This document shows positions 54,303-63,419 of a stretch of DNA of 64,000 bases, in pieces. A model generated the notes under the pieces. That model was not told the DNA's origin. It made no database searches and worked only from the letters and a program-made list of their open reading frames with translations. The stretch covers positions 104,793 to 168,792 of the forward strand of contig NZ_JADCKF010000009.1 of assembly GCF_014982855.1 (NCBI RefSeq), given 5' to 3'. This stretch comes from Pseudoflavonifractor gallinarum. GTDB taxonomy: Bacteria; Bacillota; Clostridia; Oscillospirales; Oscillospiraceae. Made by a program: the position numbers and the translations under genes. The stretch's first letter is position 1. The number at the start of each line of letters is the position of its first letter.

Positions 54303-54794
54303 ATGGAAATCATCAAGGGAAAGATCATCGTCCTGGGGGACGATGTGGACACCGACCAGATCCTCCCCGGCTATGCGATGGCCGAGCCCTATGACAAGCT
54401 GGGCGGCTTTGCCATGGCGGGACTGGCCGGACTGGATTTCAACGCCGTCTATGAGCCGGGCAGCATCCTGGTGGCTGGGCGCAACTTCGGCTGCGGCTCC
54501 TCCCGGGAGCAGGCCCCCATCGCCCTCAAGCAGCGGGGCGTGTCCCTCATCATGGCCAAGGGCTTTGCTCGGATCTTCCGCCGCAACTCCATCAACATCG
54601 GACTTCCGGTGTGGGCGGCCGATCTGGCCGGACAGGTCAAGACCGGCGACCTGGCCGAGGTGGACCTGGAGCAGGGCAAAGTGACGGTGAACGGAGTGGA
54701 GTACACCTTCCCGCCTCTGGCGGAAAATGTATTGAAGACACTGGCCTATGGCGGCCTGATCCCCCGGGTCCGCGCCGAGCTGGGAATGGAGTGA
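54303..54794 (+). CDS. dmdB: 2,3-dimethylmalate dehydratase small subunit
   Basis: 163 aa, the swivel domain of aconitase-type hydratases. GDDVDTDQILPGYAMAEP and GRNFGCGSSREQAPIALKQ are the signature blocks; the serine and arginine of GSSRE bind substrate carboxylates. Same size class as LeuD. It is tightly linked to dmdA and to mgm (7 bases). Confidence 0.92.
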   Translation: MEIIKGKIIVLGDDVDTDQILPGYAMAEPYDKLGGFAMAGLAGLDFNAVYEPGSILVAGRNFGCGSSREQAPIALKQRGVSLIMAKGFARIFRRNSINIGLPVWAADLAGQVKTGDLAEVDLEQGKVTVNGVEYTFPPLAENVLKTLAYGGLIPRVRAELGME

Positions 54795-54800
54795 GTGAAT

Positions 54801-56663
54801 ATGGATATGCAGGAAAAAACCAAACGGATCATCCGGGAAGATATTGAGGCGGTCCGCGCCTATGCCGACTGCTTCGGCGTGGAGATGCCCGATCTGGACG
54901 AGAACGGAGAAGTGGTGGGCCTTCCCGCCCCCTATCCCAGAGAGGTGGCGGGCGTGGTCCGCAGCGGCTACCGCATCCATGAGCTGGCCCTGAAGGCCAG
55001 AGAGCGGGGCTGGCCGGTCCAGAACCCCATCCTGGGACGCAACACCGCCGAGGAGACCCTCAAGGAGTCCAAGGAGATGTACGCCTTTGCCGAGAAGTTG
55101 GACGAGACCATCTTCCACTTTGTCCACTCGGAGGCTACCCGCCACATCGACCCTCTGAAGGGCCGGGAGCTCATTGAGCAGTCCCGGGGCAAGGGCGGCA
55201 TCACCCCCAAGGGTGAGCGGGAGTTCATTCAGATGGGCGGCGGTTCCCGCCATCCGGTGCGCATCAACGCCACGGGCGATACCCCCCATCTCTCCATTCT
55301 GAACGCTCTCATCGCGGGCTTTGACGGCACCGACATCGGCCCCGTCATCCACGTCCACTTCGGCGGACGCGGCATCCACGACTACCGCACCAAGGTGGTC
55401 AACGGCTATAAGGCCCTCCAGATCTGCGCCGAGAACAAGATCTATGTGCAGCTGGATTCCCACAAGCACCTGAACAACATCGGCGGTACCGACGGCATGG
55501 CCCTGGCCATGTGCCTGCTGGCCGAGGGTCTGGCCATCCACGCCGGACTGCCCCGGGAGCTCTCCGCCATTCAGATGAACATTGCTGGCATCAATATCTT
55601 TGCCGACCTGGCCCTGATGCGGGCCTTCCGGGAGACCCTGTGGAGCGACGGACTCATCGTGGTGCCTGAGACCTTCCAGAGCCCTCCGGGCGACCTGATC
55701 GCCGAGGCGGCCCACTTCGCCCGCATGGCGGTCAACGCCAAGCTGGGCGGCGCCGACTTCTACCGGCCCAAGGCGGCCGAGAGCGTGGGCATCCCCACCG
55801 GCGACTCCATGGGCCGTGCCATTTGGGGCACTGAGAACGTATTCACCAACACCTATGCCGTGGACATCGAGGACAGCCGCATCACCGAGCGCAAGGCGGA
55901 GATCCTGGAGGAGGCCATGGCGGTGCTGGAGGCGGTGCTCCACCTGCCCGAGCGCAGCCTGAAGCCCAAGGACATCACTCCCGCCTTCTGGATGCAGTGG
56001 AAGGACACCGAGCTCATCGACCTCATCGTGGAGGGCGGCAAGAGCGGCCGGATGGACTGCCCCCGTGCCGGCGGCTGGGACCTGAAGCGGTTCGTCAAGG
56101 TCAACCGGGACCCCGACGGGATCAAGCGCTACGTGCCCGGCTACACACCTCTGGGGATCGATCCCAGCCGGGTGGCCGTCACCAAGGAGGACATCCAGGT
56201 GGAGCCCGAGAAGGAGCCCACCCGTCCTGAGAAGATCGTACTGGCCACGGTGGGCGCCGACGCCCACGTCAACGGCATCAATCTCATCCGGGAGACCTTC
56301 CAGCACGCGGGCTATGAGGTGGTCTTCCTCCGGGGCATGAACCTGCCCGAGACTGTGGCCGAGGTGGCGGCCGAGGCCAACGCCGACGCCGTGGGCGTGA
56401 GCAACCTGCTGGGCCTGGGCGGCACCCTCTTCCCCCGTGTGGAGCAGCGGCTCAAGGAGCTGGGCCTGCGGGACAAGATGGTGGTCTGGGCCGGCGGACG
56501 CATCGCCGAGAAGGAAGAGGAGCACCAGTATTACGAGGAGAAGATCAAGAAGGAGGGCGTGAGCTTCCTGGGCGTAGACGCCTTCTTTGGACCGGACTCC
56601 ACCCCCGAGCAGTGCCTGGAGACCATCACCCGGCTCATCCAGGAGAAGAAAGCTAAGAAATAA
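54801..56663 (+). CDS. mgm: 2-methyleneglutarate mutase, adenosylcobalamin-dependent
   Basis: 620 aa from ATG 54801, ten bases after GGAG. Rearranges 2-methyleneglutarate to (R)-3-methylitaconate by a radical carbon-skeleton shift. The large N-terminal barrel domain (about 1-460) includes [20 protein letters not shown] and [20 protein letters not shown]. The C-terminal B12 domain begins near 475 with [11 protein letters not shown], the D-x-H-x-x-G motif with His489 as lower cobalt ligand, then [11 protein letters not shown] and WAGGRI. Size and domain order fit the E. barkeri enzyme. The MutL-type reactivase two genes on should keep it active. Confidence 0.95.
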   Translation: MDMQEKTKRIIREDIEAVRAYADCFGVEMPDLDENGEVVGLPAPYPREVAGVVRSGYRIHELALKARERGWPVQNPILGRNTAEETLKESKEMYAFAEKLDETIFHFVHSEATRHIDPLKGRELIEQSRGKGGITPKGEREFIQMGGGSRHPVRINATGDTPHLSILNALIAGFDGTDIGPVIHVHFGGRGIHDYRTKVVNGYKALQICAENKIYVQLDSHKHLNNIGGTDGMALAMCLLAEGLAIHAGLPRELSAIQMNIAGINIFADLALMRAFRETLWSDGLIVVPETFQSPPGDLIAEAAHFARMAVNAKLGGADFYRPKAAESVGIPTGDSMGRAIWGTENVFTNTYAVDIEDSRITERKAEILEEAMAVLEAVLHLPERSLKPKDITPAFWMQWKDTELIDLIVEGGKSGRMDCPRAGGWDLKRFVKVNRDPDGIKRYVPGYTPLGIDPSRVAVTKEDIQVEPEKEPTRPEKIVLATVGADAHVNGINLIRETFQHAGYEVVFLRGMNLPETVAEVAAEANADAVGVSNLLGLGGTLFPRVEQRLKELGLRDKMVVWAGGRIAEKEEEHQYYEEKIKKEGVSFLGVDAFFGPDSTPEQCLETITRLIQEKKAKK

Positions 56664-56699
56664 GAGACTCCATTTTTCAGACAGGAGGCTGTGAGAGCC

Positions 56700-57836
56700 A
56701 TGAGCGAGCAAAAACGAATTCCCCTTGTCATCATGCGCGGCGGCACCAGCAAGGGTATCTATATCAAGGAAAACGACCTGCCCACCGATCCCAAGGAGCG
56801 GGATGAGCTGATCCTGCGGCTGTTCGGCAGCCCCGATGTGCGCCAGATCGACGGCCTGGCGGGGGCGGACCCCCTGACCAGCAAGCTGGCCATCATCGGG
56901 CCTCCCTCCCGGCCGGACGCCGATGTGGACTACACCTTCGCTCAGGTCTCCATCACCGACCGGGTGGTGGACTACAAGGGCAACTGCGGCAACATCTCCT
57001 CCGGCGTGGGTCCCTTTGCCATCGACGAGTCCCTGGTCAAGGCGGTGGAGCCGGTGACCCGGGTGCGCATCCACAATACCAACACGGGCAAGATGCTCTA
57101 TGCCGAGGTCCAGGTGAAGGACGGCAAGGCCCGGGTCAAGGGAGACTGCGCCATCGCTGGCGTGCCCGGTACCAGCGCCCCCATCCTGCTGGACTTTGCC
57201 TCCACCGCGGGCGCGGCCACCGGCAATGTCCTGCCCACCGGCCACCCGGTGGACACCCTGGAGACCAGCCGTGGTCCCATTGAGGTCTCCATTGTGGACG
57301 TGGCCAATCCCTGCGTCTTTGTCCGCGCGAAGGATGTGGGCATGAAGGGGACCGAGACCCCCGACGTCATCGACGGCAACAAGGAGCTGCTGGCCTATCT
57401 GGAAGAGATCCGCTCCAAGTGCTGCGCCATGATCGGCATGGCCAAGGACCCCGCCGACGCCACCAAGCATTCTCCCGCCTTCCCCATGGTGGCCTTTGTC
57501 ACCGAGGCGGCCGACTATGTGGACTTCACCAGCGGCAAGACCATCCATAAGGAGGATGTGGACTTTGTCTCCCGCCTGATGTTCATGCAGGTGCTCCACA
57601 AGACCTATGCCGGCACCGCCACCGCCTGCACCGGCGCGGCGGCCAAGATCAAGGGCACCATCGTCAATCAGGTCATCCCCCACATCGATGCGATCGACAC
57701 CATCCGGATCGGCCATCCCGCCGGCGTCATCCCCGTGGTGGCCGCCGTGGAGGGCAACGAGGTGAAGAAGTCGGCGCTGGTGCGCACCGCCCGCCGTCTC
57801 ATGGAGGGCTATGCCCTGGTGCCCGACGAGGACTGA
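56700..57836 (+). CDS. mii: 3-methylitaconate delta-isomerase
   Basis: 378 aa from ATG 56700, eleven bases after AGGAGG; the GTG at 56691 is too close. It moves the double bond of 3-methylitaconate to give 2,3-dimethylmaleate, without cofactor. It belongs to the PrpF / diaminopimelate-epimerase-like fold. MRGGTSKGIYIKENDLP, FGSPDVRQIDGLAGADPLTS and KGNCGNISSGVGPFAIDE are characteristic and resemble E. barkeri Mii closely. The gene directly follows the mutase that makes its substrate. Confidence 0.95.
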   Translation: MSEQKRIPLVIMRGGTSKGIYIKENDLPTDPKERDELILRLFGSPDVRQIDGLAGADPLTSKLAIIGPPSRPDADVDYTFAQVSITDRVVDYKGNCGNISSGVGPFAIDESLVKAVEPVTRVRIHNTNTGKMLYAEVQVKDGKARVKGDCAIAGVPGTSAPILLDFASTAGAATGNVLPTGHPVDTLETSRGPIEVSIVDVANPCVFVRAKDVGMKGTETPDVIDGNKELLAYLEEIRSKCCAMIGMAKDPADATKHSPAFPMVAFVTEAADYVDFTSGKTIHKEDVDFVSRLMFMQVLHKTYAGTATACTGAAAKIKGTIVNQVIPHIDAIDTIRIGHPAGVIPVVAAVEGNEVKKSALVRTARRLMEGYALVPDED

Positions 57837-57857
57837 GCAAAACGGGAGGAGTGCCAC

Positions 57858-59294
57858 ATGCGTGCCAATACGCTGGTCTACGACGTAGGCAGTACCTATA
57901 CGAAAGCGGCTGCCTTCCGGCTGGAGCGGGGTAAATTCACCTTTCTGGGCCGGGGTCAGTCCCTGACCACACTGGACAACATTATGGACGGGGCGGCCCG
58001 GGCCGAACAGAGCATCCGGGAGCAGGGCGTGGACTTTGACGAGGCGGTACAGCGGTACAGCTCCTGCAGCGCCGCCGGCGGCCTGCGGATGGTGGCCCTG
58101 GGGTATATGCCCCGGGTCACCGCCAAGGCGGCCAAAGAGGTCTCCATGACTGCCGGAGCCCGGGTCATGCAGGTGGTCTCGGCCGAGGAGCCACTCGCCT
58201 ACCGGAAAGAGGTGCTCCTGGAGATCAACCCCGACATCATCCTGCTCTCGGGCGGGACGGACGGGGGGGACGAGAGCTGTGCCCTGGAAAACGCGGAGAT
58301 GATCTGCGAGCTCCACAGCCGGGCCACCGTCATCATCGCCTGCAACAAATATGCCCAGCGGGAGGTGGCCGAAAAGCTGGCCCGGGCGGGGGTGTCCTAT
58401 GTACGGGTGCCCAACATCATGCCCACCATCCACGAGCTCAACGTAAAGCCCGCCCGGGAGGCCATCCACGAGCAGTTCATCAAACAGATCACCCGGGCCA
58501 AGGGCCTGATGGAGTTCCGGGACAGTCTGGCCGACCATACAGTGGTCCCCACCCCCGGCGCAGTGCTGCTGGCCAGCGAGCTGCTGGCCCGGGGCACCTA
58601 TGAGCAGGAGGGGGCGGGCTCCCTCATCCTGGTGGATATCGGCGGCGCCACCACCGACATCCACTCCATCCTGCCGGAGCTGGAAAAGCTCACCATTGAG
58701 GAGCGGGGCCTGGTCATCAACAACGAAAAGCAGTTTGCCTACCGCACGGTGGAGGGCAACCTGGGCCTGCGGGTGAGTGCCACCGGCATCCCCGAGGCAG
58801 TGGGACCCAACGCCATCCTCCGGGCCATGGACGACCCGGACGGGACGACCCCGGAGGGGGTGCTGGCCTTTGCACAGAAGCTGGAGGACCAGCCCGACTA
58901 CATCCCCCAGACCGAGGAGGAGCGGATGCTGGAGCGAGCCATGGCCACCTGCGCCATCCGCACGGCTCTGCGCCGCCATGCGGGCCACTACGCCGAGGTG
59001 GAGGACCCGGTCATGGGCATCATGGCGGGAACCGCCATGGGACGCGATCTGCGCCATGTGCACCGGGTGCTCTGTGTGGGCGGCATCTTCGTCCACACCG
59101 AGGAGGCGGCGGGACGGACCATGGTCCTGCGGAGCTTTGAAGAGCCGGGGATCTCCCTCCTCCCGCTGGAGGAGCCCGATGTGATCCTGGACCGGAATTA
59201 TCTCCTCTACGCCATGGGCGTTCTGGGCAAACACTATCCCGACGCGGCCTGCTCCTTCCTCAAGGAGTATGTGGGAGCCGCAACGGAAGAATAA
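57858..59294 (+). CDS. MutL/GlmL-family mutase reactivating factor
   Basis: 478 aa. An actin/Hsp70-like ATPase: phosphate-1 loop VYDVGSTYTKAAAF at the N-terminus and phosphate-2 loop LILVDIGGATTDIHS near residue 255, with ADHTVVPTPGAVLLASELLA between. The family (PF13941) is known beside glutamate mutase, where it is thought to exchange damaged cobalamin. Here there is no glutamate mutase, and the gene lies between mii and dml, so it should serve 2-methyleneglutarate mutase. The name has nothing to do with the DNA repair MutL. Confidence 0.92.
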   Translation: MRANTLVYDVGSTYTKAAAFRLERGKFTFLGRGQSLTTLDNIMDGAARAEQSIREQGVDFDEAVQRYSSCSAAGGLRMVALGYMPRVTAKAAKEVSMTAGARVMQVVSAEEPLAYRKEVLLEINPDIILLSGGTDGGDESCALENAEMICELHSRATVIIACNKYAQREVAEKLARAGVSYVRVPNIMPTIHELNVKPAREAIHEQFIKQITRAKGLMEFRDSLADHTVVPTPGAVLLASELLARGTYEQEGAGSLILVDIGGATTDIHSILPELEKLTIEERGLVINNEKQFAYRTVEGNLGLRVSATGIPEAVGPNAILRAMDDPDGTTPEGVLAFAQKLEDQPDYIPQTEEERMLERAMATCAIRTALRRHAGHYAEVEDPVMGIMAGTAMGRDLRHVHRVLCVGGIFVHTEEAAGRTMVLRSFEEPGISLLPLEEPDVILDRNYLLYAMGVLGKHYPDAACSFLKEYVGAATEE

Positions 59295-59328
59295 ATGATC
59301 TAAAACATCAAATTTAGGAGTGATTTTC

Positions 59329-60210
59329 ATGAACGGACCGAAGAAGATCCGGGAGCTCTTTGCTTCCAAGAAGACCATTGTGGCACCCGGAGCCCATGAT
59401 ATGCTTACCGCTAAGATCATCGGCCGCCTGGGCTTTGACGCGGTGTACATGACCGGCTATGGCCAGTCCGCCAGTCATCTGGGCAAGCCCGACGTGGGCC
59501 TCATGACCATGAGCGAGATGGTGGCCCGGGCTGCCAACATGGTGGAGTGCGCCGGCGTCCCCGTGATCGCCGATGCGGACACCGGTTTCGGCAACGCCGT
59601 CAATGTGATGCGCACCGTTCGGGAGTATGAGAAGGCCGGCGTGGCCGTCATTCAGCTGGAGGACCAGGTCATGCCCAAGAAGTGCGGCCACATGGTGGGC
59701 CGTGAGGTCATCCCCATGGAGGAGATGGTGGGCAAGATCAAGGCCGCGGTGGACGCCCGCGTGGATCCCAACTTCATGATCATGGCCCGCACTGACGCCC
59801 GCACGGTCCACGGCATCGACGCCGCGCTGGAGCGCGCCCATGCCTACAAGGAGGCCGGCGCCGACATCCTCTTTGTGGAGTCTCCCGAGTCCGAGGAGGA
59901 GATGCGCCGCATCAATGAGGAGCTGCCCGGCTGCCTGACCCTCGCCAACATGGTGGAGGGCGGCCGTACCCCCATGTTCAAGAACGCTCAGCTCTCCGAG
60001 TTTGGCTACAACCTCATCATCTACCCCACCGCGTCGGTCTATGTGACTACCAAGGCCATGGTGGACCTGTGGGAGGGCATGCGCCGGGACGACACCACCG
60101 AGACCCTCATCGACACCATGATCCCCTTCGCCCAGTTCAATGAGATCATGGGACTGCCGGAGATCCGGGCCATCGAGGCCAACTACGCCACCGGCCGCGT
60201 GGTAAAGTAA
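59329..60210 (+). CDS. dml: 2,3-dimethylmalate lyase
   Basis: 293 aa from ATG 59329, eight bases after TAGGAG. Cleaves (2R,3S)-2,3-dimethylmalate to propionate and pyruvate, the final step. It is a member of the isocitrate lyase / PEP mutase family: GYGQSASHLGKPDVGL, DADTGFGNAVNVMRTV (Mg site) and the catalytic loop QVMPKKCGHMVGREVI with Cys119. 2-methylisocitrate lyase is the nearest alternative, but the locus argues for dimethylmalate. Confidence 0.93.
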   Translation: MNGPKKIRELFASKKTIVAPGAHDMLTAKIIGRLGFDAVYMTGYGQSASHLGKPDVGLMTMSEMVARAANMVECAGVPVIADADTGFGNAVNVMRTVREYEKAGVAVIQLEDQVMPKKCGHMVGREVIPMEEMVGKIKAAVDARVDPNFMIMARTDARTVHGIDAALERAHAYKEAGADILFVESPESEEEMRRINEELPGCLTLANMVEGGRTPMFKNAQLSEFGYNLIIYPTASVYVTTKAMVDLWEGMRRDDTTETLIDTMIPFAQFNEIMGLPEIRAIEANYATGRVVK

Positions 60211-60250
60211 GACGACCCATTCGTCATATACGGAAAAAGGAGGAGAACCA

Positions 60251-61660
60251 ATGCCTGACATGAGAGCTGCGATCCAGGAAAAACTGCCCCTGACCGTCAG
60301 TGAGATGGTGGCCGTCGCTCAGGAATACGGCGTGCGAGTGGTGGACGTGGTCCTGGTGGAGACCGAGCTGCGCACCGGCAAGTCCCGGGAGGAGATCCTC
60401 ACGGGGATCATGGAAGAATATGCCCACAACCTCAAGGCGGTGGAGATCGGTGTCAAGGACGGCGAGAGCATCCTGTTGGGCACGGTAGCCTCCCAGCTGG
60501 CCGCGCAGGAGGGAAGCAAATGCTTTGAGGACTCCTTCCTGGACGACGCCCTGCTCTACACCCTGGGCGCCCAGGTGGGCAACCACTGCGTGGGTCTGCG
60601 CCCCTGCGCCGGAACGGGCGATTCCTGTCCCTACTCTGGATTCATCAAGGCCATGATGGTTCACGGCTATGATGACAAGACGGTGGCCGAGACCGCCGCG
60701 CTGGTCATCAAGATCGGAAGCCTGTTCCGGGTGGGCAAGGTGACCACCGGGTGTAATATGGAGGGCTTCGGCGCCGGTTCCGCCTGCATTGCGGCGGCCA
60801 CCGTCTCCATCGGGGGCGGCACCCCCGAGCAGATGGAGAAGGCCATGGTGCTGGCCCTCTCGCCCACCATCGGCGTGCCCTGCACCCCCCGGGTGCTGGT
60901 GCCCGCCCTGTGCACCACCCACGTGGGCGGCGCCATCCTGATGGGTATGTATGCCGGTCGGCTGTGCATGAAGGTGGATATGACGGTCAACGTCCCATTT
61001 GACGTAATGCTGGCCATGGCCGCAGAGGTCCATGTGGAGTCGGGCCGCCACCTGGTGCCCACCGTGGTGGAGTATATGGAGCCCTTCTTCAAGCGCAAGC
61101 CCGCGGTGGAATCCCTGGTGAGCCAGGCCGTCCGGGATGCCGAGGCCAAGAAGATGGCCGAGACGCTGGAAAAGGCCAAGGCCAAGGCCAAGCAGCTGGC
61201 CCAGGGGACCGAGAGCATTCTCCACACCCTGGGAGACGCTGTGGTGGGCGGAAGCAGCCAGGCGGTGGGCAGCCCCACCAACGCGGCCCGCATCTGCCAT
61301 GAGCTGGTCAAGGGGACCATCCGCAAGGTACGGGTGGAGCTCTATCCCGAGCTGTTTGCCCGCCGTTCCATCAACATCCCGGGCGTTCTGATGGGCGCGG
61401 TGTACGGGGCATCCACCTCGGACTATGCCATGTACAACAAGGCCGTGCAGATGGTGAAGGACGACGGGATTGAAGTGGAGATCGTAGAGGGGCATGAGCC
61501 CTCCCTCCAGAAGATCACCATTACCACCGATGAGATGACCTGTATGGTGGATACCCTCAACCGCGGCGGCGGCCGCCTGGTGCTGCGGGATGCCTCCCCG
61601 TCCCTGGCACAGGCGGAGGAAGCGGCAAAGCGGCTGGGGATCGTCCTGGTACAGCCGTAA
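60251..61660 (+). CDS. hmd: 2-(hydroxymethyl)glutarate dehydratase, serine-dehydratase-like
   Basis: 469 aa. Dehydrates (S)-2-(hydroxymethyl)glutarate to 2-methyleneglutarate, the step between Hgd and Mgm. It is a distant paralogue of [4Fe-4S] serine dehydratase alpha chains: GNHCVGLRPCAGTGDSCPYS replaces their PTAGSCG-type block, giving C113, C119 and C126 as possible cluster ligands, with another cysteine in TTGCNMEGFGAGSACIAA. It is fused to a longer C-terminal region and has no partner beta subunit nearby. E. barkeri Hmd is described as belonging to this family. It ends the catabolic gene row. Confidence 0.88.
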   Translation: MPDMRAAIQEKLPLTVSEMVAVAQEYGVRVVDVVLVETELRTGKSREEILTGIMEEYAHNLKAVEIGVKDGESILLGTVASQLAAQEGSKCFEDSFLDDALLYTLGAQVGNHCVGLRPCAGTGDSCPYSGFIKAMMVHGYDDKTVAETAALVIKIGSLFRVGKVTTGCNMEGFGAGSACIAAATVSIGGGTPEQMEKAMVLALSPTIGVPCTPRVLVPALCTTHVGGAILMGMYAGRLCMKVDMTVNVPFDVMLAMAAEVHVESGRHLVPTVVEYMEPFFKRKPAVESLVSQAVRDAEAKKMAETLEKAKAKAKQLAQGTESILHTLGDAVVGGSSQAVGSPTNAARICHELVKGTIRKVRVELYPELFARRSINIPGVLMGAVYGASTSDYAMYNKAVQMVKDDGIEVEIVEGHEPSLQKITITTDEMTCMVDTLNRGGGRLVLRDASPSLAQAEEAAKRLGIVLVQP

Positions 61661-61676
61661 GACACGGCGATATGCA

Positions 61677-61717
61677 CTGCGCCCCCGGACCTGGGAAGAG
61701 GACCGGGGGCGCAGTTT
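61677..61717 (+). terminator. Hairpin after hmd
   Basis: A perfect 12-bp stem, CTGCGCCCCCGG with CCGGGGGCGCAG (61677-61688, 61703-61714), followed only by TTTG. It may be a weak terminator ending the nicotinate unit. Confidence 0.55.
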
Positions 61718-61744
61718 GCCAAATCAGAATAGGAGGCGCGGCAT

Positions 61745-62452
61745 ATGCTGCATTTAAAGGAATATCTGCCCGAACTGAACCAGGGCCTGGCCCTGGATGT
61801 GGGGACCCGGTTTGGAGAATTTGCCTTCAGCCTGGCGGAGGTCATGCCGGAGGGCTCCCGGATCATCGGCCTGGACAGCGATACCCGGACCGTGGAGCAG
61901 GCCCGGGAGAAAAACGGGGACAAGGGGATCGAGTTCCAGGTGGGAGAGGGGGCCCATATGGAGTTTGCCGACGGTACCTTTGAGGTGGTGGCCCTCTCCA
62001 ACACCCTGCACCACATCGAGGACTATGACGCAGTGCTCCATGAGATGCTCCGGGTGCTGCGGCCGGGCGGGTGGCTGGTCATCAATGAGATGTTCTCCGA
62101 CGGTCAGAACCGCCCTCAGCAGGTCCACTTTGCCCAGCATACGCTGGAGGCTAAGCTGGATATGCTCTCGGGGGGCTTTCAGCGTCCCACCTGGAAGAAG
62201 GAGGAGATCCTTGCCATCCTGAGCCGCCTTCCGCTCCAGGAGGTGCGCACGGCAGAGCTTCTGGAAGAGCCCGAGATGGACCGGAAGCTGGAGACCAAAA
62301 ATGCCAAGCTGGTAGAGCTGGTGGAAAAGAAAGCGGCCGGGAAGCCGGAGTATGAGGCGCTTCTGGAAGAGGCGCGGCAGATCCAGAAGGACTGCGCCGC
62401 ATACGGCATCCAGCGCTGTACCCAGCTGCTCTATCTGGGAAAAAAGAAATAA
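61745..62452 (+). CDS. Class I SAM-dependent methyltransferase
   Basis: 235 aa, AGGAGG upstream. Motif I is LALDVGTRFGEFAFSLAE, followed by GLDSD (acidic residue for ribose), and LSNTLHHIEDYDAVLHEMLR and VLRPGGWLVINEMF of small-molecule methyltransferases. The substrate is unknown. It begins 84 bases after hmd behind a weak hairpin, so some read-through from the nicotinate genes is possible, but no methylation step exists in the pathway. Confidence 0.88.
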   Translation: MLHLKEYLPELNQGLALDVGTRFGEFAFSLAEVMPEGSRIIGLDSDTRTVEQAREKNGDKGIEFQVGEGAHMEFADGTFEVVALSNTLHHIEDYDAVLHEMLRVLRPGGWLVINEMFSDGQNRPQQVHFAQHTLEAKLDMLSGGFQRPTWKKEEILAILSRLPLQEVRTAELLEEPEMDRKLETKNAKLVELVEKKAAGKPEYEALLEEARQIQKDCAAYGIQRCTQLLYLGKKK

Positions 62453-62457
62453 AAAAC

Positions 62458-62488
62458 AGGCGGGAGGATCGGTCAGATCCTCCCGCCT
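62458..62488. terminator. Bidirectional terminator between convergent genes
   Basis: A perfect 13-bp stem (62458-62470 with 62476-62488, AGGCGGGAGGATC). On the minus strand it is followed by GTTTTTTATTTC, on the plus strand by GCATGTTTGG. Confidence 0.85.
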
Positions 62489-62508
62489 GCATGTTTGGTG
62501 GGGAGATG

Positions 62509-63381
62509 TTATCGGATGTGGGTCCGCAGGAGACCCACGCCCTGGATCTCGCACTCCACGGTGTCGCCGCTCTTGAGCCAGCGGGGCGGGTCAAAGCCCA
62601 TGCCCACCCCGGCGGGGGTGCCGGTGGCAATGATGTCGCCGGGCTCCAGTGTGATGCCATGGGAGAGCTCAGAGATGAGATGGGGGATGTCCGCGAGAAA
62701 CAGCCGGGTATTGCTGCTCTGACGCAGTTCGCCGTTGACTCGGCTGCACACGTCCACCTCGATGGGGAAGGGAAGGGCGCTCTTGTGGACCAGTGTGGGA
62801 CCCATGATGGCAAAGCCGTCCAGGCTCTTGCCCCGGTACCACTGGTTGTGCCGCATCTGGATGCCCCGGGCCGACATGTCATTGAAAACGGAGTAGCCAA
62901 AGATATAGTCCTCCGCTTCCTCCGGAGCCACATTGCGGCATTCCCGGCCGATGACAACGGCCAGCTCCACCTCGTAGTCCAGACAGGGGTCCAGATCCAG
63001 ATGACCGTCAATCGTGGCGTCATGGGGCGTCATGATGTGGGCGCGCTTGGAGAAATAGACGCTGTCCTGATGGGCGATCTTGCCCATTGCGGCCTCACTC
63101 TCCTCCAGGTGGTCCCGGTAGTTGACGCCCACGCACAGAATGTCATGGCAGGGCTTTGGGATGGGCGCGAGCAGCTGCACGGAGGAGAGGGGCGTTCCCT
63201 CCGACTGCGCCGACGCCGACGCAGCCCGGGCCAGCAGGTCCGGACCGGCGTCGGCGATGAAGGCGGTCAGAGTGGACCACGCGCCCAGACCCGCTTCCTC
63301 CAGGGAGAGCACCCACTGCCGGTCCGCGGTGAGCAGACCGGGCAGCTGGATGCCGTCCCGCAGAAAGGTCACGAATTCCAT
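62509..63381 (-). CDS. Fumarylacetoacetate hydrolase (FAH) family protein
   Basis: 290 aa from ATG 63381, with AAGAGG upstream; the GTG at 63393 is directly against that site. The C-terminal FAH domain starts near residue 85 (CVGVNYRDHLEES) and has the metal ligands in DYEVELAVVIG, with SVFNDMSARGIQ and TGTPAGVGMGF. Family members hydrolyse acylpyruvates, decarboxylate or hydrate 2-oxo acids, or lyse 2-keto-3-deoxy sugar acids. The UxaA-family gene upstream suggests a sugar-acid or hydroxy-acid pathway. Confidence 0.88.
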   Translation of the reverse strand: MEFVTFLRDGIQLPGLLTADRQWVLSLEEAGLGAWSTLTAFIADAGPDLLARAASASAQSEGTPLSSVQLLAPIPKPCHDILCVGVNYRDHLEESEAAMGKIAHQDSVYFSKRAHIMTPHDATIDGHLDLDPCLDYEVELAVVIGRECRNVAPEEAEDYIFGYSVFNDMSARGIQMRHNQWYRGKSLDGFAIMGPTLVHKSALPFPIEVDVCSRVNGELRQSSNTRLFLADIPHLISELSHGITLEPGDIIATGTPAGVGMGFDPPRWLKSGDTVECEIQGVGLLRTHIR

Positions 63382-63419
63382 GGGATGGTACACCTCTTAT
63401 TCAGATGAGAGTAAATAAA

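Noticed and set aside
50738..54352. A 1204-codon minus-strand open frame across ndh and dmdA
   Set aside because: Same artefact of GC-rich codon third positions; it runs opposite to unmistakable molybdopterin and aconitase motifs.
53111..54794. Leucine biosynthesis LeuCD
   Set aside because: The sequence alone would allow it, but no leuA or leuB is present and the genes are embedded between nicotinate catabolic genes.
54276..59450. A 1724-codon open frame on the minus strand across dmdB-mgm-mii-mutL
   Set aside because: It is antisense to well-conserved genes, is rich in Gly/His/Val/Leu as expected from the complement of high-GC third positions, and has no ribosome site or recognisable domain.
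59329..60210. 2-methylisocitrate lyase of a methylcitrate cycle
   Set aside because: The family match would fit, but no methylcitrate synthase or dehydratase is here, whereas genes for making dimethylmalate are adjacent.
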